Below are positions 7,326 through 14,432 of a stretch of DNA of 27,343 nucleotides, one piece after another (the stretch's first letter is position 1; each line of letters starts with the position of its first letter). The translations under genes and the position numbers were made by a program. The notes beneath the pieces were generated by a model, which was given only the letters and a program-made list of their open reading frames with translations, had not been told where the DNA came from and did no database searches. The DNA is from JACQHJ01 sp038063075 (lineage in GTDB: Bacteria > Patescibacteriota > Microgenomatia > Levybacterales > UBA12049): positions 1-27,343 of the forward strand of contig JBBTVW010000007.1 of NCBI GenBank assembly GCA_038063075.1, in the 5' to 3' direction.

Positions 7326-8498
7326 CTACTTTATACTAAAATCACCATCTGCTGCATAGATTTCAAACCAAATTAATCCTCTATTAAATTCAATCTCTTT
7401 GCCGCTACTATCAGTTAAAATTGTCCTTGCTGTTCTATTTGCTTTTTTCCAGGTTGCATCAGTTCTTTTTCCATTCATTAAAACTATGGCTTTTCCGCTT
7501 CCTTTTGTTTGATACAAAAGATGAACATTATTTTCATATCCATCATTTGCACTTGACTCTTTCATAAGCAAAATGACTATATTTTTTGCACTAAGTTGTT
7601 TTTTGTTATTTAAATCAAGATGAGGCTTTCCACCATTACTTCTTTTATAATCATTTGTTTTTGGATCATATTTCCAATCTACTGTATATTGTGCATTATC
7701 CCAAAAAGCTAAATTAAGTGATTGGCTAGTTCCTCTTTCAGAAGCTTTAGCATCTTCAGTAAACTTATATTGAACAAATTTTTCATCCCATGATTCTCCT
7801 TCTTCATTTACATCTACTAATTTTCTCTTATTTGCTGCATAAGTTAATAACTTGCTTACAGATGAATACATTTGATGCTCTGTAGCAACATCAGGAAGCC
7901 TAGAATCATCTCTTAAGTATGTTGGAGCAGATGCACCAAATTGATCTAAATCGTTGTAGCCACTCCAACCGTAGTCTGCTATCTGAGATATAGCATCAGC
8001 TGGTCCTGGTTGATTTGCACCGCCTACATGAGCATACAGAGGATAATCACCATATTCAGAGATAAAATCTAAGAAATAAGTCCTAGCACTTCTAATTGGT
8101 CCAAGTACTCCTGCATCCTGACAATAAAATACTGATAAAAATCTCGTAATTCCACCTTCTGCTATTGCTTCATAAACAATATCTGCTCCAGAAAGTCCAG
8201 ATTGAGGCCTTGCTTCCTGATGATTTTCTATCATAACCCCAAGTGGTCTATGTTTTTGCCACCATGCTTCTTGTTGCTTTGAATACTTAACTCCATTAAG
8301 AGGACATTCTTGTGTTTTTGGAAGAGACTGATCAAAAGCAACCTGACCATTGCCACCTACAACTGGCACAGGAACAGGAGCACTCATAATACTTTTTGCA
8401 ATTGTTTGGGAGAATATTAAATATGAAGCCCCAGCGGAAAGAAAATATAATGCTAATGCGCTAAGTAAAAATAATAATGTATTCTTTTTTATTTTCAT
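7326..8498 (-). CDS. DUF3048 domain protein (YerB-like), membrane-anchored
   Basis: 390-residue exported protein with an uncleaved-looking N-terminal membrane segment (about 7-30, KNTLLFLLSALALYFLSAG). The extracytoplasmic part has the DUF3048 pattern: RPLGVMIENHQEARPQSGLSGADIVYEAIAEGG in the middle third (about 84-116), then GPIRSARTYFLDFISEYGDYPLYAHVGG. The C-terminal half has NIVILLMKE and a region ending RGLIWFEIYA. Bacillus YerB is the reference member, a lipoprotein of unsettled function; this protein lacks a clear lipobox. Its start overlaps the DUF4446 stop by 4 bp, so the two are coupled. A cell-wall or surface role is plausible but unproven. Confidence 0.88.
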   Translation of the reverse strand: MKIKKNTLLFLLSALALYFLSAGASYLIFSQTIAKSIMSAPVPVPVVGGNGQVAFDQSLPKTQECPLNGVKYSKQQEAWWQKHRPLGVMIENHQEARPQSGLSGADIVYEAIAEGGITRFLSVFYCQDAGVLGPIRSARTYFLDFISEYGDYPLYAHVGGANQPGPADAISQIADYGWSGYNDLDQFGASAPTYLRDDSRLPDVATEHQMYSSVSKLLTYAANKRKLVDVNEEGESWDEKFVQYKFTEDAKASERGTSQSLNLAFWDNAQYTVDWKYDPKTNDYKRSNGGKPHLDLNNKKQLSAKNIVILLMKESSANDGYENNVHLLYQTKGSGKAIVLMNGKRTDATWKKANRTARTILTDSSGKEIEFNRGLIWFEIYAADGDFSIK

Positions 8499-8959
8499 TT
8501 GGCAGTTTGTGAATCGTTCAAGGCTTTTTTCTCTTCTTGGGATAAATCTACTCCTACTCCTTTTCCACTCTTTACTCTTTTAGCATACCATCTTGTACCG
8601 GATCTTGAATAGAGGGCTGAGATTATTACCCCAGTGTTATCATTATCTACTAAAGAAAGGATAAAACTTTGATCTCCTCCTGTATCTTTAAAAGGATTAA
8701 ATCTTAAAAGACCAACTCTTTGAATGTGTAAAAAGCCATCCTTTTCCAATTTTAATGAATACTGCTTTAAATAGTCAATATCCTTTTTATGCACTTCGTT
8801 CTCTTTAAGCAATTCCTCAAGTACTGTTTTTAAACTTTTACTCGTTACTCCTTTTGTTATCCTATTATAATGAGACAAAATTCTTGCGAAAAAAAATGTC
8901 AAAGCGGTAAGCCATACAAAAATAACAGCGATACTTAAAAAGAGGAGATTTGTTGGCAT
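8495..8959 (-). CDS. DUF4446 family membrane protein
   Basis: 154 residues with one N-terminal membrane segment (about 5-27) followed by a cytoplasmic helical stretch and the DUF4446 core. The core reads GLLRFNPFKDTGGDQSFILS, then VDNDNTGVIISALYSRSGTRWYAKRV, then LSQEEKKAL near the end. It is full length for the family. Function is unknown; relatives in Firmicutes lie near cell-division or ParB-like genes. It is the first gene of a two-gene unit with DUF3048, and its start region holds a promoter interlocked with that of the divergent 9023 gene. Confidence 0.88.
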   Translation of the reverse strand: MPTNLLFLSIAVIFVWLTALTFFFARILSHYNRITKGVTSKSLKTVLEELLKENEVHKKDIDYLKQYSLKLEKDGFLHIQRVGLLRFNPFKDTGGDQSFILSLVDNDNTGVIISALYSRSGTRWYAKRVKSGKGVGVDLSQEEKKALNDSQTAK

Positions 8960-8970
8960 AATATTTACTT

Positions 8971-9000
8971 ATATTAGCCTCTTGACAGCCATGATGTCAA
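8971..9000 (-). promoter_or_regulatory. Promoter of the DUF4446-DUF3048 unit
   Basis: Minus strand TTGACA (9000-8995), 18-bp spacer, TAATAT (8976-8971). The expected transcript start is near 8964, about five bases before the ATG at 8959, so the leader is nearly absent. It interlocks with the opposing promoter at 8982-9009. Confidence 0.6.
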
Positions 9001-9009
9001 TAGTGTAAT
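8982..9009 (+). promoter_or_regulatory. Promoter of the small-membrane-protein/DUF5679 unit
   Basis: Plus strand TTGACA (8982-8987, perfect consensus), 16-bp spacer, TGTAAT (9004-9009). The expected transcript start is near 9016, giving about a 7-base leader without a Shine-Dalgarno before the ATG at 9023. Confidence 0.55.
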
Positions 9010-9022
9010 CTAGCCTCTATAC

Positions 9023-9298
9023 ATGGCTAAAAAGAGAAAAACAAGAGAAGACAAAAAACTCGCAGATTTACGCCATACTTTTACACATCAAAATATTCTC
9101 AATACCCTTGAGACAAAGTCCTCTTTTACAAAAATTTCAGCAAAAAAGCCTACTATAACAACCTATTCAAGCTATCCATATCTTGCTAAAGATTTAACAA
9201 AAACCTTTATCCTCACTGCCTCAATCATTGGAGTACAAATCTTACTATTCATTTCTTTAAAAACACATTTGATTAAGATTCCAGGTATATCTTATTAA
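9023..9298 (+). CDS. Small membrane protein of unknown function
   Basis: 91 residues. The first 55 are hydrophilic and very basic (KKRKTREDKKLADLRHTF), followed by one membrane segment at about 65-84 (TFILTASIIGVQILLFISL) and a short tail ending GISY. This predicts a cytoplasmic basic domain tethered to the membrane. I do not recognise a named family. It is preceded by a near-leaderless promoter and followed after 22 bp by a DUF5679 gene, with which it is probably cotranscribed. Coding status is supported by the promoter, an uninterrupted frame between well-defined neighbours, and the plausible membrane topology. Confidence 0.7.
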   Translation: MAKKRKTREDKKLADLRHTFTHQNILNTLETKSSFTKISAKKPTITTYSSYPYLAKDLTKTFILTASIIGVQILLFISLKTHLIKIPGISY

Positions 9299-9302
9299 TT
9301 TG

Positions 9303-9313
9303 AAAGGAGGTGA
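9303..9313 (+). promoter_or_regulatory. Perfect Shine-Dalgarno of the DUF5679 gene
   Basis: AAAGGAGGTGA (9303-9313) matches the full complement of the 16S rRNA 3' end, seven bases before the ATG at 9321. It is far stronger than the site of any other gene in the window, where starts of transcription units mostly lack one. It fixes the start of a 47-residue gene. Confidence 0.8.
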
Positions 9314-9320
9314 CTAACCT

Positions 9321-9464
9321 ATGGCAACAATGTATTGTGTTAAATGCAGAGAAAAAAGAGACGATCCTAACGCAGAGAAAGTAACCATGAAAAATGGTAA
9401 ACCAGCTCTTAAAGGAAAGTGTCCAGTCTGTGGTACAGGAATGTATAAGATCGGAGCTGCATAG
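9321..9464 (+). CDS. DUF5679 zinc-ribbon protein
   Basis: 47-residue protein with two CxxC knuckles, MYCVKCREKR (C6, C9) and KCPVCGTGMYKI (C34, C37), separated by the KVTMKNGKPALKG strand pair typical of DUF5679. This should form one zinc ribbon. Members occur in many small-genome bacteria, Chloroflexi and archaea; their role is unknown, with a nucleic-acid or ribosome link often suspected. The strong ribosome-binding site implies high expression. The gene ends 24 bp before a strong terminator. Confidence 0.88.
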   Translation: MATMYCVKCREKRDDPNAEKVTMKNGKPALKGKCPVCGTGMYKIGAA

Positions 9465-9488
9465 AATTTCTCGTCTTAATGAGATAAT

Positions 9489-9522
9489 AAAAAACCCCTC
9501 GCCAATTTGGAAGGGGTTTTTT
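9489..9522. terminator. Strong bidirectional intrinsic terminator
   Basis: A6-CCCCT (9489-9499) pairs with AGGGG-T6 (9512-9522) around a 12-base loop. The A tract and T tract make it work in both directions. It separates the convergent DUF5679 unit (plus) and the glycosylation operon ending in the 45-residue zinc-ribbon gene (minus). It is the only clear intrinsic terminator in the window. Confidence 0.85.
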
Positions 9523-9532
9523 GTAAGGAAAA

Positions 9533-9670
9533 CTATTCACAACAGGGATCTTTATATCCACAAGTTTGGCAATAAGCATCTCTACTTCCTGGCATATCTC
9601 CCATTTGAGATTGACATACGGGGCAAGACTTGGTTCTTAAACCTTCTCTTGTCTTTTTACTTTTCTTCAT
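9533..9670 (-). CDS. 45-residue double-CxxC zinc-ribbon protein
   Basis: Minus-strand frame of 46 codons from ATG (9670-9668) to TAG (9535-9533). The product has a basic start (MKKSKKTREGLRTK), one knuckle CPVC (16-19), a second CQTCGY (34-39) and an unusual C-terminal DPCCE. Spacing of the CxxC pairs fits a small zinc ribbon; the extra adjacent cysteines at 43-44 are odd. It overlaps the end of the GT39 gene by 14 bp and sits right before the terminator, as the last gene of that operon. I do not recognise a named family. The cysteine pattern and the compact placement support it as a real gene. Confidence 0.7.
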   Translation of the reverse strand: MKKSKKTREGLRTKSCPVCQSQMGDMPGSRDAYCQTCGYKDPCCE

Positions 9671-11246
9671 AGTGTACAAGCTTATACACCTTAACTACTG
9701 AAACGTCCCAACTATTTTCAATCTCCGCTCTTCCAAATCCAGCAATTTCCCATAAAGAGTGGCCAATTGGCTCACATGGAACACTTTCACAAATTACAAA
9801 TAATTGATCTGTAACAGATTTTCTTTCTGGATCAACTCCTTCATATTCAATTGTTGTTGGAGGATGATTCCAAATAGTAAAGAAATATCTATAAGTATGA
9901 TCACTATTTCCACCAGTAATTATGGCAAAATTAAATGGTTTTGCATTTGTCTTTGTCATTATAAAATCAGTAATACTTCTCATTTGATTTAATTGTCTGT
10001 TTGGAGGATACCTAAAAGGAATACCTTGTAAATTAATTAAAAAGATTACTATGAATATTACTAAGGCAAAACCCTTAGAAAAACTTTTAAGATATTTTTT
10101 GTTTTCCCAAATAAACTTAAGCAATAAGGAAACCAAAATAAATGGGAGAGGAAAAAGAAAAGCAAAATAATAATCATAAATTGGTTTTTTATAAAATCCA
10201 AAGAGCAAGATTGAAACAAAAAACCAAAAAATTAAAAGGGAATAAATATAAAACTGGATATTTTTTTCTTTTAAAGATTTATAGAACTTATAGACTAGTA
10301 AGGTAATAGATAAAACTGCCATTACTATTATAAAAATCGTCCAAAGGTTTATTGCTAATGAATTAAATCTACTCAAGTGCTCTGGTAATGGAAAAGCAAA
10401 AACACTTCTCCCAAAAAGTCTAAAGAATACATCAGCAATTACTTTAAAAAATCCTTCATTGGTTCCTGTATTTCCTGAATGCAAAACGAATTCAAATATG
10501 TTTCTAAAATTTAAGAAGTTATGTCTTAGTTCAAAAATTATAAATGGAGACCAACCTATTAAAAAACCTAAAAATATAGTTAAATATCTTTTTAATAAAT
10601 TAGTAAAAGCTTGTCTATTAAATGATTTAAAAAGCGTTGTAAATAATACATAGACAAAAACTACTACTCCTAAGAAAAGTGCTAGGTAATGCAGCTGCAT
10701 TGAGATACCAAGCAATACGCCTGACACTAAAAATAGTTTAAAATTGTTCCTTCTTAATGCCTCTAAGATTAAAAAAAGCGTCAGGAGTGAGAAAAAAGGA
10801 AATGGATTTGGATTCCAAGATGATCTTGAATAAGATACTATTAATGGAGAGATCGCATAAAGAAGGGATGCAAAAATTGCCATCTTTTTATCAAAAAATC
10901 TCAAGACTACAAAATATAAAAGAATAACCGTTGCAATCCCAAATAAAGCTACCATAACTGCAGGACCAACTGGATTATAATTAAATAATAATAAGAAAGG
11001 AGCCATAAAATAGTAGTAGATTGAGCCAAGGAAAAATCCTCCAACTGAAGATGTAGGACCAAGAAGTGTCAGTTTACCGTGCAAAATTTCATAAACTTTT
11101 AATACATCTCTTCCTTCATCGCCTAAGAAAGTCATGTAATCAGCAATTTTATATAGTCTATAAAAAGCAGCCACGATTAAAATTGCAATTAAAGATAAAC
11201 CATTTAGAGTTTTTAAAAAATTGAAAATCGATTTGATTTTGTTCAT
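9657..11246 (-). CDS. GT39/ArnT-like membrane glycosyltransferase
   Basis: 529-residue polytopic membrane protein with roughly 11-12 hydrophobic segments and a soluble C-terminal part of about 100 residues. The first extracytoplasmic loop has FLGDEGRDVL (40-49) with the D43-E44 pair, where GT-C enzymes place their catalytic acidic residue. Later segments (LYAISPLIVSYSRSSWNPNPFPFFSL) fit the PMT/ArnT pattern. Such enzymes move a sugar from a polyprenyl phosphate carrier to a protein or glycan outside the membrane. The gene follows, with a 4-bp overlap, the gene for a polyprenyl-phosphate glycosyltransferase-GtrA fusion that could make and flip its donor. The acceptor is unknown. Confidence 0.88.
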   Translation of the reverse strand: MNKIKSIFNFLKTLNGLSLIAILIVAAFYRLYKIADYMTFLGDEGRDVLKVYEILHGKLTLLGPTSSVGGFFLGSIYYYFMAPFLLLFNYNPVGPAVMVALFGIATVILLYFVVLRFFDKKMAIFASLLYAISPLIVSYSRSSWNPNPFPFFSLLTLFLILEALRRNNFKLFLVSGVLLGISMQLHYLALFLGVVVFVYVLFTTLFKSFNRQAFTNLLKRYLTIFLGFLIGWSPFIIFELRHNFLNFRNIFEFVLHSGNTGTNEGFFKVIADVFFRLFGRSVFAFPLPEHLSRFNSLAINLWTIFIIVMAVLSITLLVYKFYKSLKEKNIQFYIYSLLIFWFFVSILLFGFYKKPIYDYYFAFLFPLPFILVSLLLKFIWENKKYLKSFSKGFALVIFIVIFLINLQGIPFRYPPNRQLNQMRSITDFIMTKTNAKPFNFAIITGGNSDHTYRYFFTIWNHPPTTIEYEGVDPERKSVTDQLFVICESVPCEPIGHSLWEIAGFGRAEIENSWDVSVVKVYKLVHYEEK

Positions 11247-12370
11247 TTATGAGGTTTTTTGCGCCAGATTACAAACCTATACATTGTAAAATTATAAATA
11301 AGTAATACTCCTGTTGCTAAGACAAAATAAACATATGGAAGTGGGAATTCTCTACCAAATAATATTTCACCAAGCTGAATAAGGCCTGACTGGATAAAAA
11401 ATACACCAGTATTTGAAGTAGCAAAAAAAGCTGCCATTTTTTTAAGATAAGAGGATGAACTTTTTGATTTTTCTTTATTAAAAGTCCAAAGATTATTTAA
11501 ATTGTAATTTGAAAATATTGCAAGTTGAGCAGAAAGCTGATTTGATACTCCAAGAGGAAGTGTTGAATTAATTAATAATCTATAAACAATAAGCTGCAGT
11601 AAAAAACCAATTCCCCCAACAATTAAAAACTTTCCAAATGATCCATGGACAAGTCTTACTTTAATAACAAAAACTAGTGTTTTTATAATAGTTTCTATGC
11701 CTGGTATTTTAGATTTACCTTTTGTTCTGTCTTTTGCAGCAAATGGAACCTCTGCAATTCTAAATCCATCAATAACTGCGTTATATAAAAACCCAACTTG
11801 AAATGTATATCCGGTAAATTGATCAAGCTTTGACCTTTCAGCTAAAAATACTTCTCTTTTAATTGCTCTGTATCCACCAGTCCAATCATGTATCTCTTTT
11901 CTTCCAAATAATAAACGGATAAACATGTTTCCATAAACAGACATTATTTTTCTATGAATTCCCCAATCTTTTGGAATTGATCCACCCTGGCTATAACGAG
12001 TACCAACCACAAAATCAAAACCTTGATCAATTTTTGCTAAAAATTCTGGAATCTTAAATGGATCATGAAATAAATCTGCATCCATTTCAAACAAAATATC
12101 TGCATTCATTTTTTCAACAGCTACATTCATTCCCCTAAGATAGGCTGCACCAAGTCCTTCTTTTTTACCGATAGAAAGATCAATATTGTCATATTTCTGC
12201 ATGAACTCCCTAACAATACTTTCTGTCTTATCAGGGGAACTATCATCAGCAACCAAAATAGACATCTTATGATTTTTAACTAGAGGGAAAACATCTTTTT
12301 CTAAAATTTCAATTAGGCGCTCAATATTACCTTCTTCATTATATGTGGGAATTACAATAACTACATTCAT
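11243..12370 (-). CDS. Polyprenyl-phosphate glycosyltransferase fused to GtrA domain
   Basis: Two-domain protein of 375 residues. Residues 1 to about 235 are a GT2 dolichol-phosphate-mannose-synthase-like transferase: IVIPTYNEEGNIERLI at 5-20, nucleotide-binding DDSSPD (42-47), metal-binding DAD (97-99), GLGAAYLRGM, and an acceptor-side WTGGYRAIKREVF block. Residues about 244-370 are a GtrA-like domain with four membrane segments starting at GKFLIVGGIGFLLQLIVY. The first domain should transfer a hexose to polyprenyl phosphate; the second is a candidate flippase or anchor. This fusion is known from other bacteria. It lies 16 bp after the UXS-like gene and overlaps the GT39 gene. Confidence 0.9.
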   Translation of the reverse strand: MNVVIVIPTYNEEGNIERLIEILEKDVFPLVKNHKMSILVADDSSPDKTESIVREFMQKYDNIDLSIGKKEGLGAAYLRGMNVAVEKMNADILFEMDADLFHDPFKIPEFLAKIDQGFDFVVGTRYSQGGSIPKDWGIHRKIMSVYGNMFIRLLFGRKEIHDWTGGYRAIKREVFLAERSKLDQFTGYTFQVGFLYNAVIDGFRIAEVPFAAKDRTKGKSKIPGIETIIKTLVFVIKVRLVHGSFGKFLIVGGIGFLLQLIVYRLLINSTLPLGVSNQLSAQLAIFSNYNLNNLWTFNKEKSKSSSSYLKKMAAFFATSNTGVFFIQSGLIQLGEILFGREFPLPYVYFVLATGVLLIYNFTMYRFVIWRKKPHK

Positions 12371-12386
12371 CGTATACTTAATTAAA

Positions 12387-13340
12387 TCACAAACTCTTGA
12401 AATATTCTATTGTTTGTAAAAGTCCATCTTCTAAACTAACCTTTGGAGACCAAGCTAATAACCTTTTTGCTTTTGCAATGTCAGGTTTTCTTTTATGAGG
12501 ATCATCAACTGGCAAGCTTTCTGAAAGAATCACTTCTGAGGCTGAATTAGTTAATTTTTTAACAAGATTTGCATATTCTAAAACACTATGCTCATCCTCT
12601 GATCCTAAGTTTACAGCCTCGCCTTTAGTATTCTCGTTAAACATTAAAAACATAAGACCCTCAACTAAATCATCTACAAAACAAAGTGACCTTGTTTGAT
12701 TTCCATCACCAAATACAGTTAATGGCTTTCCTTCCAAGGCTTGATTTATAAAATCAACAATCATTCTTCTATCTTCCCTCATCATGCCTGGGCCATAAGT
12801 ATTAAAAATTCTTGCAATTCTAGCATCAACATTTGCCTCTCTTACAAAATATGCAGTAATTGTTTCTCCAAATCTTTTTGCTTCATCATAAACTGAACGA
12901 GGACCCATTGTTGAGACATTTCCTCTGTATTCTTCATTTTGAGGATGCTCAAGTGGATCACCGTAGATCTCAGATGTTGAAGTAAATAAAAATTTAGCGT
13001 TATTCTTCTTGGTAAATTTTAAAAGCTCAAGTGTTCCAGCCGTATTAACAAGCATTGTTTCTAAAGGAAGAGCGTGATAGCTAATTTTACTGTGATGATT
13101 TGGGGAGGCAGGAGATGCTAAGTGAAAAACAAAATCTGCTTTTATATCCTCAGATAAAGGTTTTATTACATCATGCTCTATGAAAGTGAAATTGGGATTT
13201 TGACTTAAGGATTTAATATTGTCTCTTGAGCTACTTACAAAATTATCCACACAAATGACTTTTAAATTTTTTTCAAGAAGTCTTTTACAAAGATGTATTC
13301 CTATAAAACCTGCGCCTCCGGCAACCAAACATGTATCCAT
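12387..13340 (-). CDS. UDP-glucuronate decarboxylase-like SDR (UDP-xylose synthase)
   Basis: 317-residue extended short-chain dehydrogenase. NAD motif GGAGFIG (8-14); HLASPASP (73-80) and the sequence TSTSEIYGDPLEHPQ (120-134) with GPRSVYDEAKRFGE match UDP-xylose synthases. The catalytic set is visible: S121/T122, E124, Y151, K155, plus the arginine-rich RRMIVDFI block. The family oxidises and decarboxylates UDP-glucuronate to UDP-xylose. UDP-glucuronate could come from the ugd gene of this region. It heads a minus operon with the GT2-GtrA and GT39 genes. A UDP-4-keto-pentose product or another NDP-sugar epimerase role is possible. Confidence 0.85.
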   Translation of the reverse strand: MDTCLVAGGAGFIGIHLCKRLLEKNLKVICVDNFVSSSRDNIKSLSQNPNFTFIEHDVIKPLSEDIKADFVFHLASPASPNHHSKISYHALPLETMLVNTAGTLELLKFTKKNNAKFLFTSTSEIYGDPLEHPQNEEYRGNVSTMGPRSVYDEAKRFGETITAYFVREANVDARIARIFNTYGPGMMREDRRMIVDFINQALEGKPLTVFGDGNQTRSLCFVDDLVEGLMFLMFNENTKGEAVNLGSEDEHSVLEYANLVKKLTNSASEVILSESLPVDDPHKRKPDIAKAKRLLAWSPKVSLEDGLLQTIEYFKSL

Positions 13341-13341
13341 A

Positions 13342-13366
13342 TTAAGCTAAATTAATTGTAGCTTAA
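13342..13366. repeat. 25-bp inverted repeat, operator-like
   Basis: TTAAGCTA (13342-13349) and TAGCTTAA (13359-13366) are perfect 8-base inverted repeats separated by 9 bases, at one end of the divergent uxs/gmd gap. One arm overlaps the predicted -10 of the uxs promoter and the other the predicted start of transcription. Dyad symmetry at that position is what a dimeric repressor site looks like; no regulator is known. Confidence 0.5.
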
Positions 13367-13383
13367 AATTGCTCTTGTGAAAA
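13355..13383 (-). promoter_or_regulatory. Promoter of the UXS-GT2/GtrA-GT39 operon
   Basis: Minus strand TTTTCA (13383-13378), 17-bp spacer, TACAAT (13360-13355), with the expected transcript start near 13348, eight bases before the ATG at 13340. There is no Shine-Dalgarno. Confidence 0.5.
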
Positions 13384-13403
13384 GCATGAGTTTTTGATAA
13401 AGT
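13375..13403 (+). promoter_or_regulatory. Weak candidate promoter of gmd
   Basis: Plus strand TTGTGA (13375-13380), 17-bp spacer, TAAAGT (13398-13403), 18 bases before the gmd ATG at 13422. Its -35 overlaps that of the opposing promoter. The -10 is a poor match, so this is tentative. Confidence 0.3.
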
Positions 13404-13421
13404 AATATTTAGATTACACCT

Positions 13422-14432
13422 ATGGCAAAAAAGGCACTTATAATTGGAGTTTCTTCACAAGATGGTTCATACCTTGCAGACCTTTTATTAGAAAAAGGTT
13501 ACGACGTTACGGGAACAATAAGACGCACCACAAATTTCTACCACGAAAATGTTACACATCTATATGGAAAAATTAATATCGAAGCTGCAGATTTAATTGA
13601 CATGGAAAGCATTGCAAGCGTTGTTAGAAAAAGTAAGCCAGATGAAGTTTACAATATTGCAGCTCAAAGTATTCCAGCTGACAGCTGGACTCATCCTTTT
13701 TATACTGGCGAGGTAACAGCTCTTGGCCCAGTAAGAGCTATGGAAGCTACAAGGCATTTTGCTCCAAATGCCAGATTCTATCAAGCAACAAGCAGAGAAA
13801 TTTATGGAAATATAGCAGCAGAGAGTGCAACTGAAGAAACTCTTTGTGATGCAAATAATCCTTATGGAATTGCCAAAGCCTATGCCTATATGATGACAAG
13901 ATGCTATAGGGAATCCTATGGAATGTTTACTTGTGGAGGAATCCTTTTTAACCATGAAAGCCCAAGAAGAAGTTTACATTTTGTAACAAGAAAAATTACA
14001 GCCGCAGTTGCCTGTATTAAAAATGGAGTTAAAAATCCTCCACTAAATGAACTTGGAGAACCATTAGTTGATAAAGATGGCAAATTACATTTAGGATATC
14101 TAGATGCACAAAGAGACTGGGGATATGCAAAAGATTATGTAGAAGCTATGTGGCTTATGCTTCAAGCTGATAAACCAAAAGATTATGTTATTGGAACAAA
14201 TACTACCTATTCTGTAAAAGATGCTTGTAGAATTGCATTTGCACATGTTGGATTAAACTGGGAAGATCATGTTATCTCAAACGAAAAATTACTAAGACCA
14301 ACCGAAATTAAAGAATTAAAAGGAGATTATTCTTTGGCTAAAAAAGACCTTGGTTGGGAACCAAAAACATCATTTAAAGATTTAATGAAAATAATGGTTG
14401 ATGCAGATTTAGAACGTTTTAAAAACCACTAA
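13422..14432 (+). CDS. gmd: GDP-mannose 4,6-dehydratase, divergent
   Basis: 336 residues; converts GDP-D-mannose to GDP-4-keto-6-deoxy-mannose using bound NADP. Recognised by SSQDGSYLADLLLEKGYDV (11-29), CYRESYGMF, GILFNHESPRRS, FVTRKIT and DAQRDWGYAKDYVEAMWLMLQ, which is nearly identical to the Gmd block. Catalytic residues are S124 (Thr in most Gmd), E126, Y148 and K152. Oddities: the usual TSELYG is TSREIYG, the YPRSPY block is DANNPY, and an insertion of roughly 15 residues (about 205-220, PPLNELGEPLVDKDGK) lies before the conserved LDAxRDWG. The product would be used by the convergent rmd gene, whose stop directly abuts this one. Confidence 0.88.
   Translation: MAKKALIIGVSSQDGSYLADLLLEKGYDVTGTIRRTTNFYHENVTHLYGKINIEAADLIDMESIASVVRKSKPDEVYNIAAQSIPADSWTHPFYTGEVTALGPVRAMEATRHFAPNARFYQATSREIYGNIAAESATEETLCDANNPYGIAKAYAYMMTRCYRESYGMFTCGGILFNHESPRRSLHFVTRKITAAVACIKNGVKNPPLNELGEPLVDKDGKLHLGYLDAQRDWGYAKDYVEAMWLMLQADKPKDYVIGTNTTYSVKDACRIAFAHVGLNWEDHVISNEKLLRPTEIKELKGDYSLAKKDLGWEPKTSFKDLMKIMVDADLERFKNH

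Noticed and set aside
9394..9672. Plus-strand frame of 92 codons
   Set aside because: It runs through the terminator, the DUF5679 gene in another frame, and the antisense of the 45-residue zinc-ribbon gene. It has no ribosome-binding site and no sensible composition.
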